Shown: positions 25,159 to 34,130 of the stretch, one piece after another
Position numbering within the stretch: the stretch's first letter is position 1
How the letters are laid out: each line of letters opens with the position of its first letter
From: JBBQUN01 sp963717115
Lineage (GTDB): Bacteria; Actinomycetota; Acidimicrobiia; Acidimicrobiales; SZUA-35
Assembly: GCA_963717115.1 (NCBI GenBank)
Contig: CAVQVO010000001.1
Coordinates: forward strand, 124,001-188,000
DNA length: 64,000 bases
Direction: 5' to 3'
Position numbers and translations under genes: made by a program
The notes under the pieces: generated by a model
Seen by the model: the letters and a program-made list of their open reading frames with translations, nothing else
The model's database searches: none
What the model was told of the DNA's origin: nothing

Positions 25159-26403
25159 GTGAGCCAACTGCCAACCCCCACCATCGGACGCGAGGCCGCC
25201 ACGCGGTTCGTCGGTGATCATCTGGCCCACCTCCTGATCGACGATCCCATCGGATCGATGCGCTTCCGGGGTGGACAGCGGGCGGCCGACGAGGCCCTGC
25301 AATCGTTCGAGGTCGAGGGATACGACCGGTATCGGAACGAGGTCTATCCGATTCCCCGCCGGGCGGCGTCGGCGTTGTCGCCCTACATCCGTCATGGTCT
25401 GCTCACCATCGACACCGTGTGGAACCACGTCGAGGGTGGGCCGGAGGCCGATGTCGCCAAGTTCCGGAGCGAGCTGCTGTGGCAGGAGTACGCACGCCAC
25501 TGGTACGCGCGCCTCGGATCGCGGACCGGTTCGGGAGTTCGTGCCCGGTTGGCCGAGTCCGACCGGGACTGGTCGGCGGATCGGGTCTACGACCGGACGA
25601 TGGCCTGTCTCGACCTCACCCTCGGCGAACTCGAAGAAGATGGCTGGCTCGTCAACCAGGCCCGTCTCTGGTTGGCGAGCCACTGGTCGATCCGCAACGG
25701 AGCGCCCTGGACCGACGGCGAGGACTTCTTCTTTCGCCATCTCCTCGATGGTTCGCGTGCCGCGAACCGCCTCGGTTGGCAGTGGACGACCGGGCTGGCC
25801 TCGACCAAGTCGTACTCGTTCAGCCGGTGGCAGGTCGAAGAGCGCGCCGCCGGACTCTGCGCCTCGTGTGACCTCGTCCACGACTGCCCCGTCGAGAACT
25901 GGCCCGCACCGAACGAACCGACCCCCGTCGAGGAACCGGTCGAGTTGCGGTCGGGGCACGACGCACGCATGGCCGGTCCCGACTCGCCCGTCCGCCGGAC
26001 GGAGCCCTCGCACGTCTGGTTGACCGCCGAATCGCTCGGTGTGAGCGACCCGGCGCTCGTGGCTCATCCCGAGCTACCCGTCGTGTTCGTCTTCGACGAA
26101 CCGCTGCTCGCCCGGCTTCGGTTGTCGGGCAAGCGGCTCGTGTTCCTGACCGAGACCCTGGCCGAGTTGGCGACCACCCGGGATCTGCAGCTGCGCCTCG
26201 GTCGCCCCGAGGACGAGTTGGCCGGATCGTCGGTCTCGGTCACCCATGCACCGGTCCCGGGCTTCCTGCGGCGCAGCGAGCGGATCCTGCCGGCCGTCGT
26301 CCACCCCTATCCCTGGCACGTCAGGCCGGCCGGCGGATCCGTTCGGTCCTTCAGTGCATGGCTCCGAGCGGTGAGCCACCACGGTTCGAACACCGTCGAC
26401 TAG
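25159..26403 (+). CDS. Photolyase/cryptochrome relative with reversed domain order and a Cys cluster
   Basis: A 414-residue protein. Residues about 25-230 match the FAD-binding helical domain normally at the C-terminus: LSPYIRHGLL, RSELLWQEYARHWY, GWLVNQARLWLASHW and ANRLGWQWTTG. Residues 234-243 carry three cysteines (LCASCDLVHDCP). Residues about 288-405 resemble the alpha/beta photolyase domain that is normally N-terminal: HVWLTAESLGVSDPALV, PVVFVFDEPLLARL and SVTHAPVPGF. The order is therefore swapped. The start is GTG 25159 with ggagacgac just upstream; GTG 25132 is an alternative. It follows the FeS-BCP photolyase by 200 bases on the same strand. Function unproven: repair, signalling or electron transfer. 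Confidence 0.8.
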   Translation: MSQLPTPTIGREAATRFVGDHLAHLLIDDPIGSMRFRGGQRAADEALQSFEVEGYDRYRNEVYPIPRRAASALSPYIRHGLLTIDTVWNHVEGGPEADVAKFRSELLWQEYARHWYARLGSRTGSGVRARLAESDRDWSADRVYDRTMACLDLTLGELEEDGWLVNQARLWLASHWSIRNGAPWTDGEDFFFRHLLDGSRAANRLGWQWTTGLASTKSYSFSRWQVEERAAGLCASCDLVHDCPVENWPAPNEPTPVEEPVELRSGHDARMAGPDSPVRRTEPSHVWLTAESLGVSDPALVAHPELPVVFVFDEPLLARLRLSGKRLVFLTETLAELATTRDLQLRLGRPEDELAGSSVSVTHAPVPGFLRRSERILPAVVHPYPWHVRPAGGSVRSFSAWLRAVSHHGSNTVD

Positions 26404-26411
26404 CGTCGGCG

Positions 26412-26936
26412 ATGATGTCGGAGTCGTCGGAGGTGCAGGAGGCGCGGTCCTCGACCGATGACGATCACGCGGCCGATGGGGAGTCGTCGGCGATCGGTGT
26501 CGTCGACATCGACATCCCGTCTCGCTTCGATCTGGTGACCGTGGTCCGCATGATCATCGCGTCGAGTTCCTACGCGGCCGACGCCGTCGTCGGCGACCGA
26601 CTCGACGACCTGCGCTGGGTCACCTCCGAGGCCACGACGAACGCCATCCAGGCCAACCTCGACCAGCCCGAGCCGGGCCGTGTCCGGGTGCGAGCCGTGG
26701 TCGGCCCCGACTGGGTGCGGCTCCGGGTGTCCGACGAGGGAGCCGGGATGCCCGAATCGATCGCCATCCCCGACATGATCGATCCGGAACGGCTCGACAT
26801 CGAGGGGGGATTCGGCATCCCGTTGATGCGGACGCTGAGCTCGAGCGAGGTGGTCTTCGATGTCGTCGGACGGCGGGAACGGTGGTCGAGATGGAACTCC
26901 GCCGCTGACGATCGTTGCCGGGCGACGCGCCAGTAG
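26412..26936 (+). CDS. RsbW-type anti-sigma/HATPase kinase, probable frameshift at the end
   Basis: A 174-residue GHKL ATPase: DDLRWVTSEATTNAIQANL (N box), RVSDEGAGMPES (G1) and GGFGIPLMRTLSSSE (G2). Such kinases bind or phosphorylate sigma factors or anti-anti-sigma proteins. The last residues (WSRWNSAADDRCRATRQ) do not look native. One missing base near 26872 would give TAGTVVEMELRR and a stop at 26908, which matches the family's final strand. The ATG at 26412 opens 9 bases after the stop of the preceding photolyase relative. No sigma or antagonist gene is adjacent. Confidence 0.75.
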   Translation: MMSESSEVQEARSSTDDDHAADGESSAIGVVDIDIPSRFDLVTVVRMIIASSSYAADAVVGDRLDDLRWVTSEATTNAIQANLDQPEPGRVRVRAVVGPDWVRLRVSDEGAGMPESIAIPDMIDPERLDIEGGFGIPLMRTLSSSEVVFDVVGRRERWSRWNSAADDRCRATRQ

Positions 26937-26978
26937 CCTCCTCCTGCGCCGCTCATTCCCGCCACCGAGTCGAGAACC

Positions 26979-28386
26979 ATGTCTGAATCTCCCCTGGCCA
27001 TTCGCAAAGAAGCCTGGAGTGGCGGCGACACCCGCCTCGCCCGAGCCGTGGCCCGCCCGATGGTCAAGTTCCTCGAACAGGAGACCGCCTCGGGTGTCCT
27101 GCTGCTGATCGCCACCGCCGTGGCCCTGCTGTGGGCGAACCTCGGGACCTCGAGCTACCAGGACTTCTGGAACAGCGGCCTCGACGTCGTGCTGAACGGC
27201 CGTCACTTCCTCGAGCACGAAGGCCATGCCCTGACGCTCGATCTGTGGGTCAACGACGTCCTGATGGTGCTGTTCTTCTTCGTGGCCGGACTCGAGATCA
27301 AGACCGAGTTGGCGGTCGGAGACCTGTCGGATCCCAAGGTGGCGGCGCTTGCCGGCGATCGCGGCGCTCGGCGGCATGGTGTTCCCGGCGGCCATCTTCT
27401 ACTTCGTCAACATCGGTGGCTCGGGCTCCCACGGCTGGGGAGTGCCGATGGCGACCGACATCGCCTTCGCCGTCGGGGTCCTGGCCCTGCTCGGCCCACG
27501 GGTTCCGTTCCGGCTCAAGTTGTTCCTGCTGACGTTGGCGATCGCCGACGACATCGGTGCCATCGTGGTGATCGCCGTCTTCTACTCGTCGGGACTCTCG
27601 TTCGCCTGGTTGGCGGCCGCCGCCGGCGGGTTGGTGGTCGTCGCCCTCCTCAAGCAGTTCCGGGTCTGGTACATCCCGGTCTACGCCATCGTCGGGATCT
27701 TCGTCTGGTATGCCACGTTCCGTTCCGGCGTCCACGCCACGATCGCCGGTGTGGCCCTCGGGTTGTTGACCCCGGCCAAGCCCCTGCTCGGGCCGAAGGC
27801 GTTCGAGACCATCGACGACATCATCACCGGTGAGCGAGCCACTCCCGTCGCCGTCCGCGAGGCGAACTGGAAGATGAAGGAGAGCGTGTCGGTGGCCGCC
27901 CGGCTGATCACGGTGCTGAGCCCCTGGACGGGATTCGTGATCGTCCCGCTCTTCGCCGTCGCCAACGCCGGCGTGGTCCTCTCGAGCGACGTGCTCGGTG
28001 ACGCCGTGTCGTCCCGGGTGACGTGGGGTGTGATCCTCGGTCTGGTGGTCGGCAAGCCGCTCGGCATCACGCTGTTCTCGATGTTCGCCATCCGGAGCAA
28101 GATCGCCGAGATGCCCCGGGGTGTCACGATGTTGCACATCGCGGCGGCCGGTGCCGTTGCCGGTATCGGGTTCACGGTGGCGCTGTTCATCGGCGGCCTG
28201 GCGTTCGAGATCCCCTCGAACAGCGATCAGGCGACCATCGGAATCCTGGTGGCGTCACTCCTCGCCACGCTTCTGGGCTGGGCGCTGCTGCGTCTCTCGC
28301 CGCTTCCCGAACCGGTGGTCGGCGACCCCGGCGATGTCGGGGGCCAGGCTGCGGCTCCGGCGCTCAGCGACGTCTCGACGACGTGA
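26979..28386 (+). CDS. nhaA: Na+/H+ antiporter NhaA, split by a one-base insertion
   Basis: Multi-pass NhaA. The first frame gives FLEQETASGVLLLIATAVAL and VNDVLMVLFFFVAGLEIKTE. The second frame continues PAIAALGGMVFPAAIFYFVN, LAIADDIGAIVVIAVFYS (the paired transport aspartates) and HIAAAGAVAGIGFTVALFIG. The natural join reads KVAALPAIAALGG; an extra T in CTTG near 27348 breaks the frame. With the frame restored, about 468 residues and 12 membrane helices are predicted. It expels Na+ in exchange for H+. Because only a homopolymer base differs, the gene is probably intact in the organism. Confidence 0.85.
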
Positions 28387-28436
28387 AATCCGGCGGGTGT
28401 TGGCAAAAACCGGATGAGCCTTCGTAGTCTGCGAAG

Positions 28437-31220
28437 GTGCCACACCCCCTCGTCATCGTCGAATCACCGGCGAAAGCCAAGAAGATCGCCGGTTATCTCG
28501 GCGATGACTACATGGTCGAGTCGTCGATCGGCCACATCCGTGACCTGCCCCAGAACGCGTCCCAGGTTCCGGCCGCCTACAAGGGCGAGAAGTGGGCCAG
28601 TCTCGGCATCGACGTCGACAACGGCTTCAAGCCGCTCTACGTCGTCTCCCCCGAGAAGACCGATCAGGTCCGCAAGCTCAAGGCGCTGATGAAGGATGCG
28701 AGCGAGCTCGTGCTCGCCACCGACCAGGACCGCGAAGGCGAGGCGATCGCCTGGCACCTGCTCGAGGTGCTCAACCCCCGGGTACCGGTCAAGCGGATGG
28801 TCTTCAACGAGATCACCCCCGAAGCGATCCAGCGCGCCATCGACAACCCGCGTGAACTCGATCGTCATCTCGTCGATGCCCAGGAGGCCCGGCGCCTGCT
28901 CGATCGGCTCTTCGGCTACGAGGTCTCACCGGTCCTGTGGAAGAAGGTCATGCCCCGGCTCTCGGCCGGTCGTGTCCAGTCGGTGGCGACCCGGCTCGTC
29001 GTGGCCCGTGAGCGAGAGCGCATGGCGTTCCGATCGGCCAACTACTGGGACCTCAAGGGCACCTTCGACTCGCGGGCCGATGGCGCCGCCCCCTTCACCG
29101 CCATGCTGGTCGAGGTCGACGACCTGCGGGTGGCCACGGGCCGGGACTTCGCCTCCGACGGCAGCCTGTCCCAGTCCGACCGGGTCCACCTCGACGAGGT
29201 CTCGGCCCGGGCCCTCGCCGATGAACTCACCGGCCGCGACGCCACCGTCCGGAGCCGGGAGGCCAAGCCGTACCGACGCCGCCCGGCCGCCCCGTTCACC
29301 ACCTCGACCTATCAGCAGGAAGCCGGTCGCAAGCTCCGCCTCTCGTCCGCGCAGGCGATGCGGGTGGCGCAGGGCCTCTACGAACGGGGCTTCATCACCT
29401 ACATGCGAACCGATTCCACGACCCTGTCCGAGACGGCGATCAGTGCCGCTCGGAGCCAGATCGTCGAACGGTACGGACGCGAGTTCCTGCCCGATGCGCC
29501 TCGCACGTACGCCAAGAAGCAGAAGAACGCCCAGGAGGCCCACGAGGCGATGCGCCCCGCCGGCGACGTCTTCCGGTCCCCCGAGGACGTGGCCGGCGAA
29601 CTGTCGGCCCAGGACCAGCGTGTCTACGAGCTGATCTGGCAGCGGACCGTGGCATCGCAGATGACCGATGCCACCGGCGAGACCGTCACCCTGCGCCTCG
29701 GCGTCGAGTCGGCGTCGGGTCGCCGGGCCGTCTTCTCCACCAGCGGCACCGTGATCTCGCATCAGGGCTTCCTCAAGGTCTACCGAGAAGACGGCGACGA
29801 GGACGACGAGCAGGAAACCGCCGAGCAGCTTCTGCCGCCCCTGGCCGAGGGCGACTCTGCCGTGGTCACCGAGGTCGAAGCCGCCGGGCACGACACCCAG
29901 CCCCCGGCCCGATTCACCGAGGCGTCGCTGGTGAAGCGACTCGAGGAACTCGAAGTCGGCCGGCCATCGACCTACGCCTCGATCATGGGCACCATCCAGG
30001 CCCGCGAGTACGTCTGGAAGAAGGGCACGGCCCTCGTTCCGAGCTTCAAGGCCTTCGCCGTCGTCACCTTGCTCGAGCAGCACTTCCCGGACCTGGTCGA
30101 CTACGCCTTCACGGCCCGCATGGAAGACGACCTCGACGCCATCTCACGAGGCGAGGCCGAGCCGATCCCGTGGCTCACCGAGTTCTACTTCGGCGCCGAC
30201 GAACTCCCCGGCCTGAAAGAGAAGGTGTCGGAGCGCCTCGGCGACATCGATGCCCGGGCCGTCAACTCGATTCCGCTCGGCGCCGACGACGACGGCATCG
30301 CCATCGTGGCGCGGGTCGGGCGGTACGGGCCCTATCTGGAACGTGGCGAGGACCGGGCATCGATTCCCGAGGAGTTGCCACCCGACGAGCTGACGATCGT
30401 CAAGGCGCTCGAACTGCTCGAGGCCCCGAAGGGCGATCGGGAACTCGGTCGGCACCCCGAGGCCGATCTTCCCGTGCTCCTCAAGGCCGGCCGGTTCGGA
30501 CCCTACGTGCAGATGGGCGAGCACGACGACGAGACCGGCGAGAAGCCGCTCACCGCGTCGCTGTTCAAGGACATGGACGTCGACAGCATCACGCTCGACG
30601 ACGCCGTGAGATTGCTCTCGCTCCCCCGAGTGGTCGGTGTCGACCCGGCCGATGGGGTCGAGATCACGGCCCTCAACGGCCGGTTCGGGCCCTACATCAA
30701 GAAGGGGACCGATTCCCGCAGCATCGACAGCGAGTCGCAGCTCTTCTCGATCACGCTCGCCGAGGCGCTCGCCGTGCTGGCCGAGCCGAAGCGACGACGG
30801 GGCCAGAAGGCCACCGCGCCCCTCAAGATCGTCGGCGTCGACCCCGCCACCGACAAGGAGGTGCAGCTCAAGGAGGGCCGATTCGGTCCGTACGTCACCG
30901 ACGGCGAGAGCAACGCGAGCCTCCGCAAAGGCGATGACCCCGAGACGATCTCGATCGAGCGAGCCTCGGAGCTTCTCGCCGATCGCCGGGCCCACGGTCC
31001 GGTGACCAAGAAGAAGGCCGCCAAGAAGAAGACCGCCAAGAAGAAGGCCGAAGACGGCGAAGAAGAAGACCGCCAAGAAGGCCGGCTCCAAGAAGGCCGC
31101 CGCAAAGAAGGCCACCGCGAAGAAGGCCGGGGCCAAGAAGGCCACCGCGAAGAAGGCGGGCCAAGAAGGCCGTGCGCCCACCACCGGCGACGAAACGCCG
31201 TTCTGAGCCCTCGCCGATGA
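28437..31220 (+). CDS. topA: DNA topoisomerase I with Lys/Ala-rich tail, tail frameshifted
   Basis: Type IA topoisomerase relaxing negative supercoils. The Toprim domain starts LVIVESPAKAKKIAGYL, DREGEAIAW carries metal ligands, and FITYMRTDSTTLSE holds the nucleophile Tyr322. Four C-terminal repeats follow (GRYGPYL, GRFGPYV, GRFGPYI, GRFGPYV). The end enters a KKKAAKKKTAKKKA tail. The called frame then turns acidic (EDGEEEDRQEG...) and stops at 31220. The +1 frame continues KTAKKKTAKK and similar to a stop at 31206, so a single-base insertion near 31050 is likely. GTG start. The 31220 stop overlaps the tmk ATG. Confidence 0.93.
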   Translation: MPHPLVIVESPAKAKKIAGYLGDDYMVESSIGHIRDLPQNASQVPAAYKGEKWASLGIDVDNGFKPLYVVSPEKTDQVRKLKALMKDASELVLATDQDREGEAIAWHLLEVLNPRVPVKRMVFNEITPEAIQRAIDNPRELDRHLVDAQEARRLLDRLFGYEVSPVLWKKVMPRLSAGRVQSVATRLVVARERERMAFRSANYWDLKGTFDSRADGAAPFTAMLVEVDDLRVATGRDFASDGSLSQSDRVHLDEVSARALADELTGRDATVRSREAKPYRRRPAAPFTTSTYQQEAGRKLRLSSAQAMRVAQGLYERGFITYMRTDSTTLSETAISAARSQIVERYGREFLPDAPRTYAKKQKNAQEAHEAMRPAGDVFRSPEDVAGELSAQDQRVYELIWQRTVASQMTDATGETVTLRLGVESASGRRAVFSTSGTVISHQGFLKVYREDGDEDDEQETAEQLLPPLAEGDSAVVTEVEAAGHDTQPPARFTEASLVKRLEELEVGRPSTYASIMGTIQAREYVWKKGTALVPSFKAFAVVTLLEQHFPDLVDYAFTARMEDDLDAISRGEAEPIPWLTEFYFGADELPGLKEKVSERLGDIDARAVNSIPLGADDDGIAIVARVGRYGPYLERGEDRASIPEELPPDELTIVKALELLEAPKGDRELGRHPEADLPVLLKAGRFGPYVQMGEHDDETGEKPLTASLFKDMDVDSITLDDAVRLLSLPRVVGVDPADGVEITALNGRFGPYIKKGTDSRSIDSESQLFSITLAEALAVLAEPKRRRGQKATAPLKIVGVDPATDKEVQLKEGRFGPYVTDGESNASLRKGDDPETISIERASELLADRRAHGPVTKKKAAKKKTAKKKAEDGEEEDRQEGRLQEGRRKEGHREEGRGQEGHREEGGPRRPCAHHRRRNAVLSPRR

Positions 31221-31837
31221 CGCACGATGCCGCCGGCCCGGCCCGCTACGTCGTCTTCGAAGGAGGCGAGGGTTCGGGCAAGAGCACCCAGGCCAAACGC
31301 CTGGCCCGGCGCCTCGACGCGTGCCTGACCTTCGAACCCGGTGCGACACCGCTGGGGGCGCAATTGCGGTCGATCCTGCTGGATGTCGACCGGCCGGTCG
31401 TCGGCGCCCGGGCGGAAACCTTGCTGATGGCCGCCGATCGGGCCCAGCACCTCGCCGACGTCGTCGAGCCGGCCCTGGCGGCGGGGAGGCACGTCGTGTC
31501 GGACCGGAGCCTGTACTCCTCGATGGCCTATCAGGGAGCCGCTCGCGGTCTCGGCATCGCCGAGGTGCAGCGCATCAACCAGTGGGCGATCGCCGACCGG
31601 CTGCCCGATGCGGTCGTGTTGCTCGACCTCGAGCCCGGCCGGGCCCGGAACCGGCTGTCCCGCTCGCTCGACCGACTCGAGCGGGAAGGGGCGGAGTTCC
31701 ATCGAGCCGTTCACGACGGCTATCGCCTCATGGCCGCCGCCGACCCCGAGCGTTGGATCGTCGTCGAGGCGGGCGGACGGATCGCCGACATCGAGGCCGA
31801 GATCTGGTCGCGGCTCGCCCCGTGGCTGCGAACGTGA
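31217..31837 (+). CDS. tmk: Thymidylate kinase
   Basis: Phosphorylates dTMP to dTDP. The 206-residue protein has the P-loop FEGGEGSGKSTQAKR, the DR(S/Y)-type motif SDRSLYSSMAYQG and LDLEPGRARNR for the LID region. ATG 31217 overlaps the called topA stop (ATGA). An upstream in-frame start at 31172 would read through the topA tail and is rejected. holB follows eight bases after its stop, so topA, tmk and holB probably form one transcript. Confidence 0.93.
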   Translation: MTHDAAGPARYVVFEGGEGSGKSTQAKRLARRLDACLTFEPGATPLGAQLRSILLDVDRPVVGARAETLLMAADRAQHLADVVEPALAAGRHVVSDRSLYSSMAYQGAARGLGIAEVQRINQWAIADRLPDAVVLLDLEPGRARNRLSRSLDRLEREGAEFHRAVHDGYRLMAAADPERWIVVEAGGRIADIEAEIWSRLAPWLRT

Positions 31838-31844
31838 GGTGGTG

Positions 31845-32900
31845 ATGGGCGTGCTCGTCGACGACCCGATCTGGAACGGTGTGGTCGGCCAGCCCGACGC
31901 CATCGCCCGGCTCGATCGAGCCGCCGAGGCGCCGGTCCACGCCTACCTCTTCCTGGGTCAGCCCGGTGTGGGTACCGCCCGTGCGGCGCGGGCCTTCGCC
32001 GCGTTGTTGTTGTCGGATCATCTCGACGGCGACCGGGCCGATCGGGCCCGACGACTGGCGATCGAGGGCAATCACCCCGATCTGAAGGAGGTTCGACCCG
32101 AGGGCTCGTCCCTGCGGGTGGACGACGCCCGCGAGGTCATCCGGCATGGCCAGACCTCACCGGCGGAGGGGCCCCGCAAGGTCATCGTCGTCCACGACAT
32201 CGACGACATCGAAGAGGCGGCGATCGGCCGCCTCCTGAAGATGATCGAGGAGCCACCCGCCTCCGCGGTCTTCGTGCTCCTGGCCGAGCACGTCGCGCCC
32301 GAGATCGTCACGATCGCCAGCCGCTGTGTGACCATCGAGTTCGCCCCCATCCCGGTCCGGGTCCTCGAGGTCTCCTTGATCGCCGATGGGGTGCCGGCCG
32401 AGCGAGCACGACTGGCGGCGATCGCTGCCGGTGGGGATCTCGACCGGGCGCGCCTGCTCTCGGGCGACGACCAGTTGGCGGCCCGTCAGGCGCTCTGGGC
32501 CGGGCTGCCGGCCAAGCTGAACGGCTCCGGTGCCCAGGTCGTCGAACTGGTGCGCCAGCTGCGAGAAGGCATGGACGAGGCCCAGGCTCCACTCGACGTC
32601 CGCCAGGCGGCCGAGATCGCCGAACTCGATGCCAAGGCCGAGCAACTGGGTGAACGGGGCCTCGGCCGGTCCCAGCTCGTTGCCCAGCACAAACGCCAGA
32701 TCAAGGCGATCCGCAACGACGAACTGCGATTCGGGCTGGCCACGCTGTCGCGTCACTACCGAGATGCACTCGTCGCCGGGGAGCCGAACGCAGCTTCGGC
32801 GATCGACGCCATCCAGGCCACGGCCGAGGCGTTGATCCGCAACCCGAACGAGGCCCTGCTCCTGCAGGCCCTGCTCCTGCAACTCGATCACGCCCACTGA
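31845..32900 (+). CDS. holB: DNA polymerase III clamp-loader subunit delta-prime
   Basis: A 351-residue AAA+ protein: GQPDAIARLDRAAEAPVHAY, a modified P-loop FLGQPGVGTARAAR (Thr in place of Lys, as delta-prime does not hydrolyse ATP), GNHPDLKEVRPEG and the clamp-loader sequence IGRLLKMIEEPPASAVFVL followed by ASRC. The start is ATG 31845 after gtgaggtg. It is paired with tmk as in many bacteria. The zinc module of some delta-prime proteins is absent. Confidence 0.88.
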   Translation: MGVLVDDPIWNGVVGQPDAIARLDRAAEAPVHAYLFLGQPGVGTARAARAFAALLLSDHLDGDRADRARRLAIEGNHPDLKEVRPEGSSLRVDDAREVIRHGQTSPAEGPRKVIVVHDIDDIEEAAIGRLLKMIEEPPASAVFVLLAEHVAPEIVTIASRCVTIEFAPIPVRVLEVSLIADGVPAERARLAAIAAGGDLDRARLLSGDDQLAARQALWAGLPAKLNGSGAQVVELVRQLREGMDEAQAPLDVRQAAEIAELDAKAEQLGERGLGRSQLVAQHKRQIKAIRNDELRFGLATLSRHYRDALVAGEPNAASAIDAIQATAEALIRNPNEALLLQALLLQLDHAH

Positions 32901-32927
32901 CCCATCGGCGGCTCGACCTGCGGTGGA

Positions 32928-32966
32928 CACCACCGCCGAACACCACCGCCGAACACCACCGCCGAA
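32928..32966. repeat. 13-bp tandem repeat upstream of tRNA-Thr
   Basis: Three exact tandem copies of caccaccgccgaa (32928-32940, 32941-32953, 32954-32966) lie between the holB stop and the tRNA gene. A promoter for the tRNA would have to lie in or immediately after this array. Confidence 0.92.
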
Positions 32967-32990
32967 CACCGACGATAAGCTGTCGGCTCC

Positions 32991-33066
32991 GCCCGGATAG
33001 CTCAGTCGGTAGAGCGACGCTCTCGTAAAGCGTAGGTCACGAGTTCAATTCTCGTTCCGGGCTCCA
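32991..33066 (+). tRNA. tRNA-Thr (anticodon CGT)
   Basis: A 76-nt cloverleaf with a 7-bp acceptor (GCCCGGA/TCCGGGC), anticodon arm ACGCT-CTCGTAA-AGCGT giving anticodon CGT, T arm ACGAG-TTCAATT-CTCGT and encoded CCA. Reads ACG. Confidence 0.95.
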
Positions 33067-33194
33067 GCCACACGATCCAGAACCACGAGCTTGCCGATCC
33101 GTCCGGCCGACGAGCCGGTTTCTCGGTAGCCTCGGCCCGGTGCTGCACTCTTCCCCCATGAACCGGCTCTTCCCGATGGCACGGCGTTCCTCCG

Positions 33195-33761
33195 GTGGCT
33201 GATCAGGCGACCTTCGTCGCCGACGCCGAACCCTTCATGGGGTCGCTGTTCTCCACGGCGCTGCGCATGACCGGGAACCGGGCCGACGCCGAGGACCTCG
33301 TCCAGGACACGTACCTGCGAGCCTTCCGGTCCTACGGGTCGTTCACCGAGGGCACCAACCTGCGGGCCTGGTTGTTCCGGATCATGACCAATGCCCACAT
33401 CAACCGCTACCGGGCGAAGTCGCGGCGGGTCGAGGAATCCGAACTCGACGACATCGACGATCTCTTCCTCTACCGGCGGCTCACCGACCCCGGTCAATAC
33501 AGTCGCAGTGCCGAAGACGAGTTGATGGACCTGTTCTCCGAGTCCGAGGTCGTCGCCGCGGTCGAGGCGCTGCCCGAGGCGTATCGCATGGCCGTCCTCC
33601 TCGCCGATGTCGAGGGATTCGCCTACAAGGAGATCGCCGAGATCCTCGACATCCCGATCGGAACCGTCATGAGTCGGCTCCATCGAGGAAGAAAAGCGCT
33701 GCAACGCGAGTTGTACACCTTTGCCGCAGCTCGTGGCCTCACCGCGGAGCCCTCTCGATGA
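33195..33761 (+). CDS. sigR: ECF sigma factor, SigR/SigH-like
   Basis: A 188-residue sigma factor with region 2 (ADAEDLVQDTYLRAFRSY, LRAWLFRIMTNAHINRYR) and region 4 (VEALPEAYRMAVLLADVEG, YKEIAEILDIPIGTVMSRL). The SAEDELMD and RLHRGRKALQREL stretches match the SigR/SigH group, which answers thiol-oxidative stress. It is coupled by an ATGA overlap to a zinc anti-sigma gene, supporting this. The GTG start at 33195 overlaps a 14-codon ORF (33158-33202) that could be a leader. No GGAAT-type autoregulatory promoter was found upstream. Confidence 0.9.
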   Translation: MADQATFVADAEPFMGSLFSTALRMTGNRADAEDLVQDTYLRAFRSYGSFTEGTNLRAWLFRIMTNAHINRYRAKSRRVEESELDDIDDLFLYRRLTDPGQYSRSAEDELMDLFSESEVVAAVEALPEAYRMAVLLADVEGFAYKEIAEILDIPIGTVMSRLHRGRKALQRELYTFAAARGLTAEPSR

Positions 33762-34069
33762 CCACCGAAGCCGACTTCCCCGATCCTGCCGAGTCCCCCG
33801 ATCCCTGTGCGGGATTCGACGCCCCCGGAGACTGCGCAGACGCCGCAGCCGAGCTGTACGGCTACCTCGATGGTGTCCTGACCGACGAGCGCCGCGCCAA
33901 GATCGCCGGGCACCTCGATGGTTGTTCGGGATGCTTCGGGGCCTACGAGTTCCACGCCGAACTGAAGACGGTCATCTCGATGAAGTGCCAGACCGAGGTG
34001 CCCGAGGCCCTGCGTCGACGGATCATCGCCTCGCTGTCCGAGCTCACCGACCTGCCCGACCCATCCTGA
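33758..34069 (+). CDS. rsrA: RsrA-like zinc anti-sigma factor
   Basis: A 103-residue ZAS-domain protein. GDCADAAAELYGYLDG is followed by HLDGCSGC, giving the Cys...HxxxCxxC zinc and redox switch of RsrA. In the family, oxidation of the cysteines releases the sigma factor. ATG overlaps the sigR stop (ATGA), so the pair is made in step. The C-terminus carries a short VPEALRRRI helix. Confidence 0.9.
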   Translation: MTTEADFPDPAESPDPCAGFDAPGDCADAAAELYGYLDGVLTDERRAKIAGHLDGCSGCFGAYEFHAELKTVISMKCQTEVPEALRRRIIASLSELTDLPDPS

Positions 34070-34130
34070 GCCCCGAGGCATTCAGGCCCCCGATCGTGCC
34101 GATCGGCCGTGCTTCGGTACACTCGCCGCC

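Noticed and set aside
18132..31220. Programmed ribosomal frameshifting
   Set aside because: No slippery heptamer plus downstream structure is shared, the shifts occur in unrelated genes, and many are fixed by one base in a short homopolymer.
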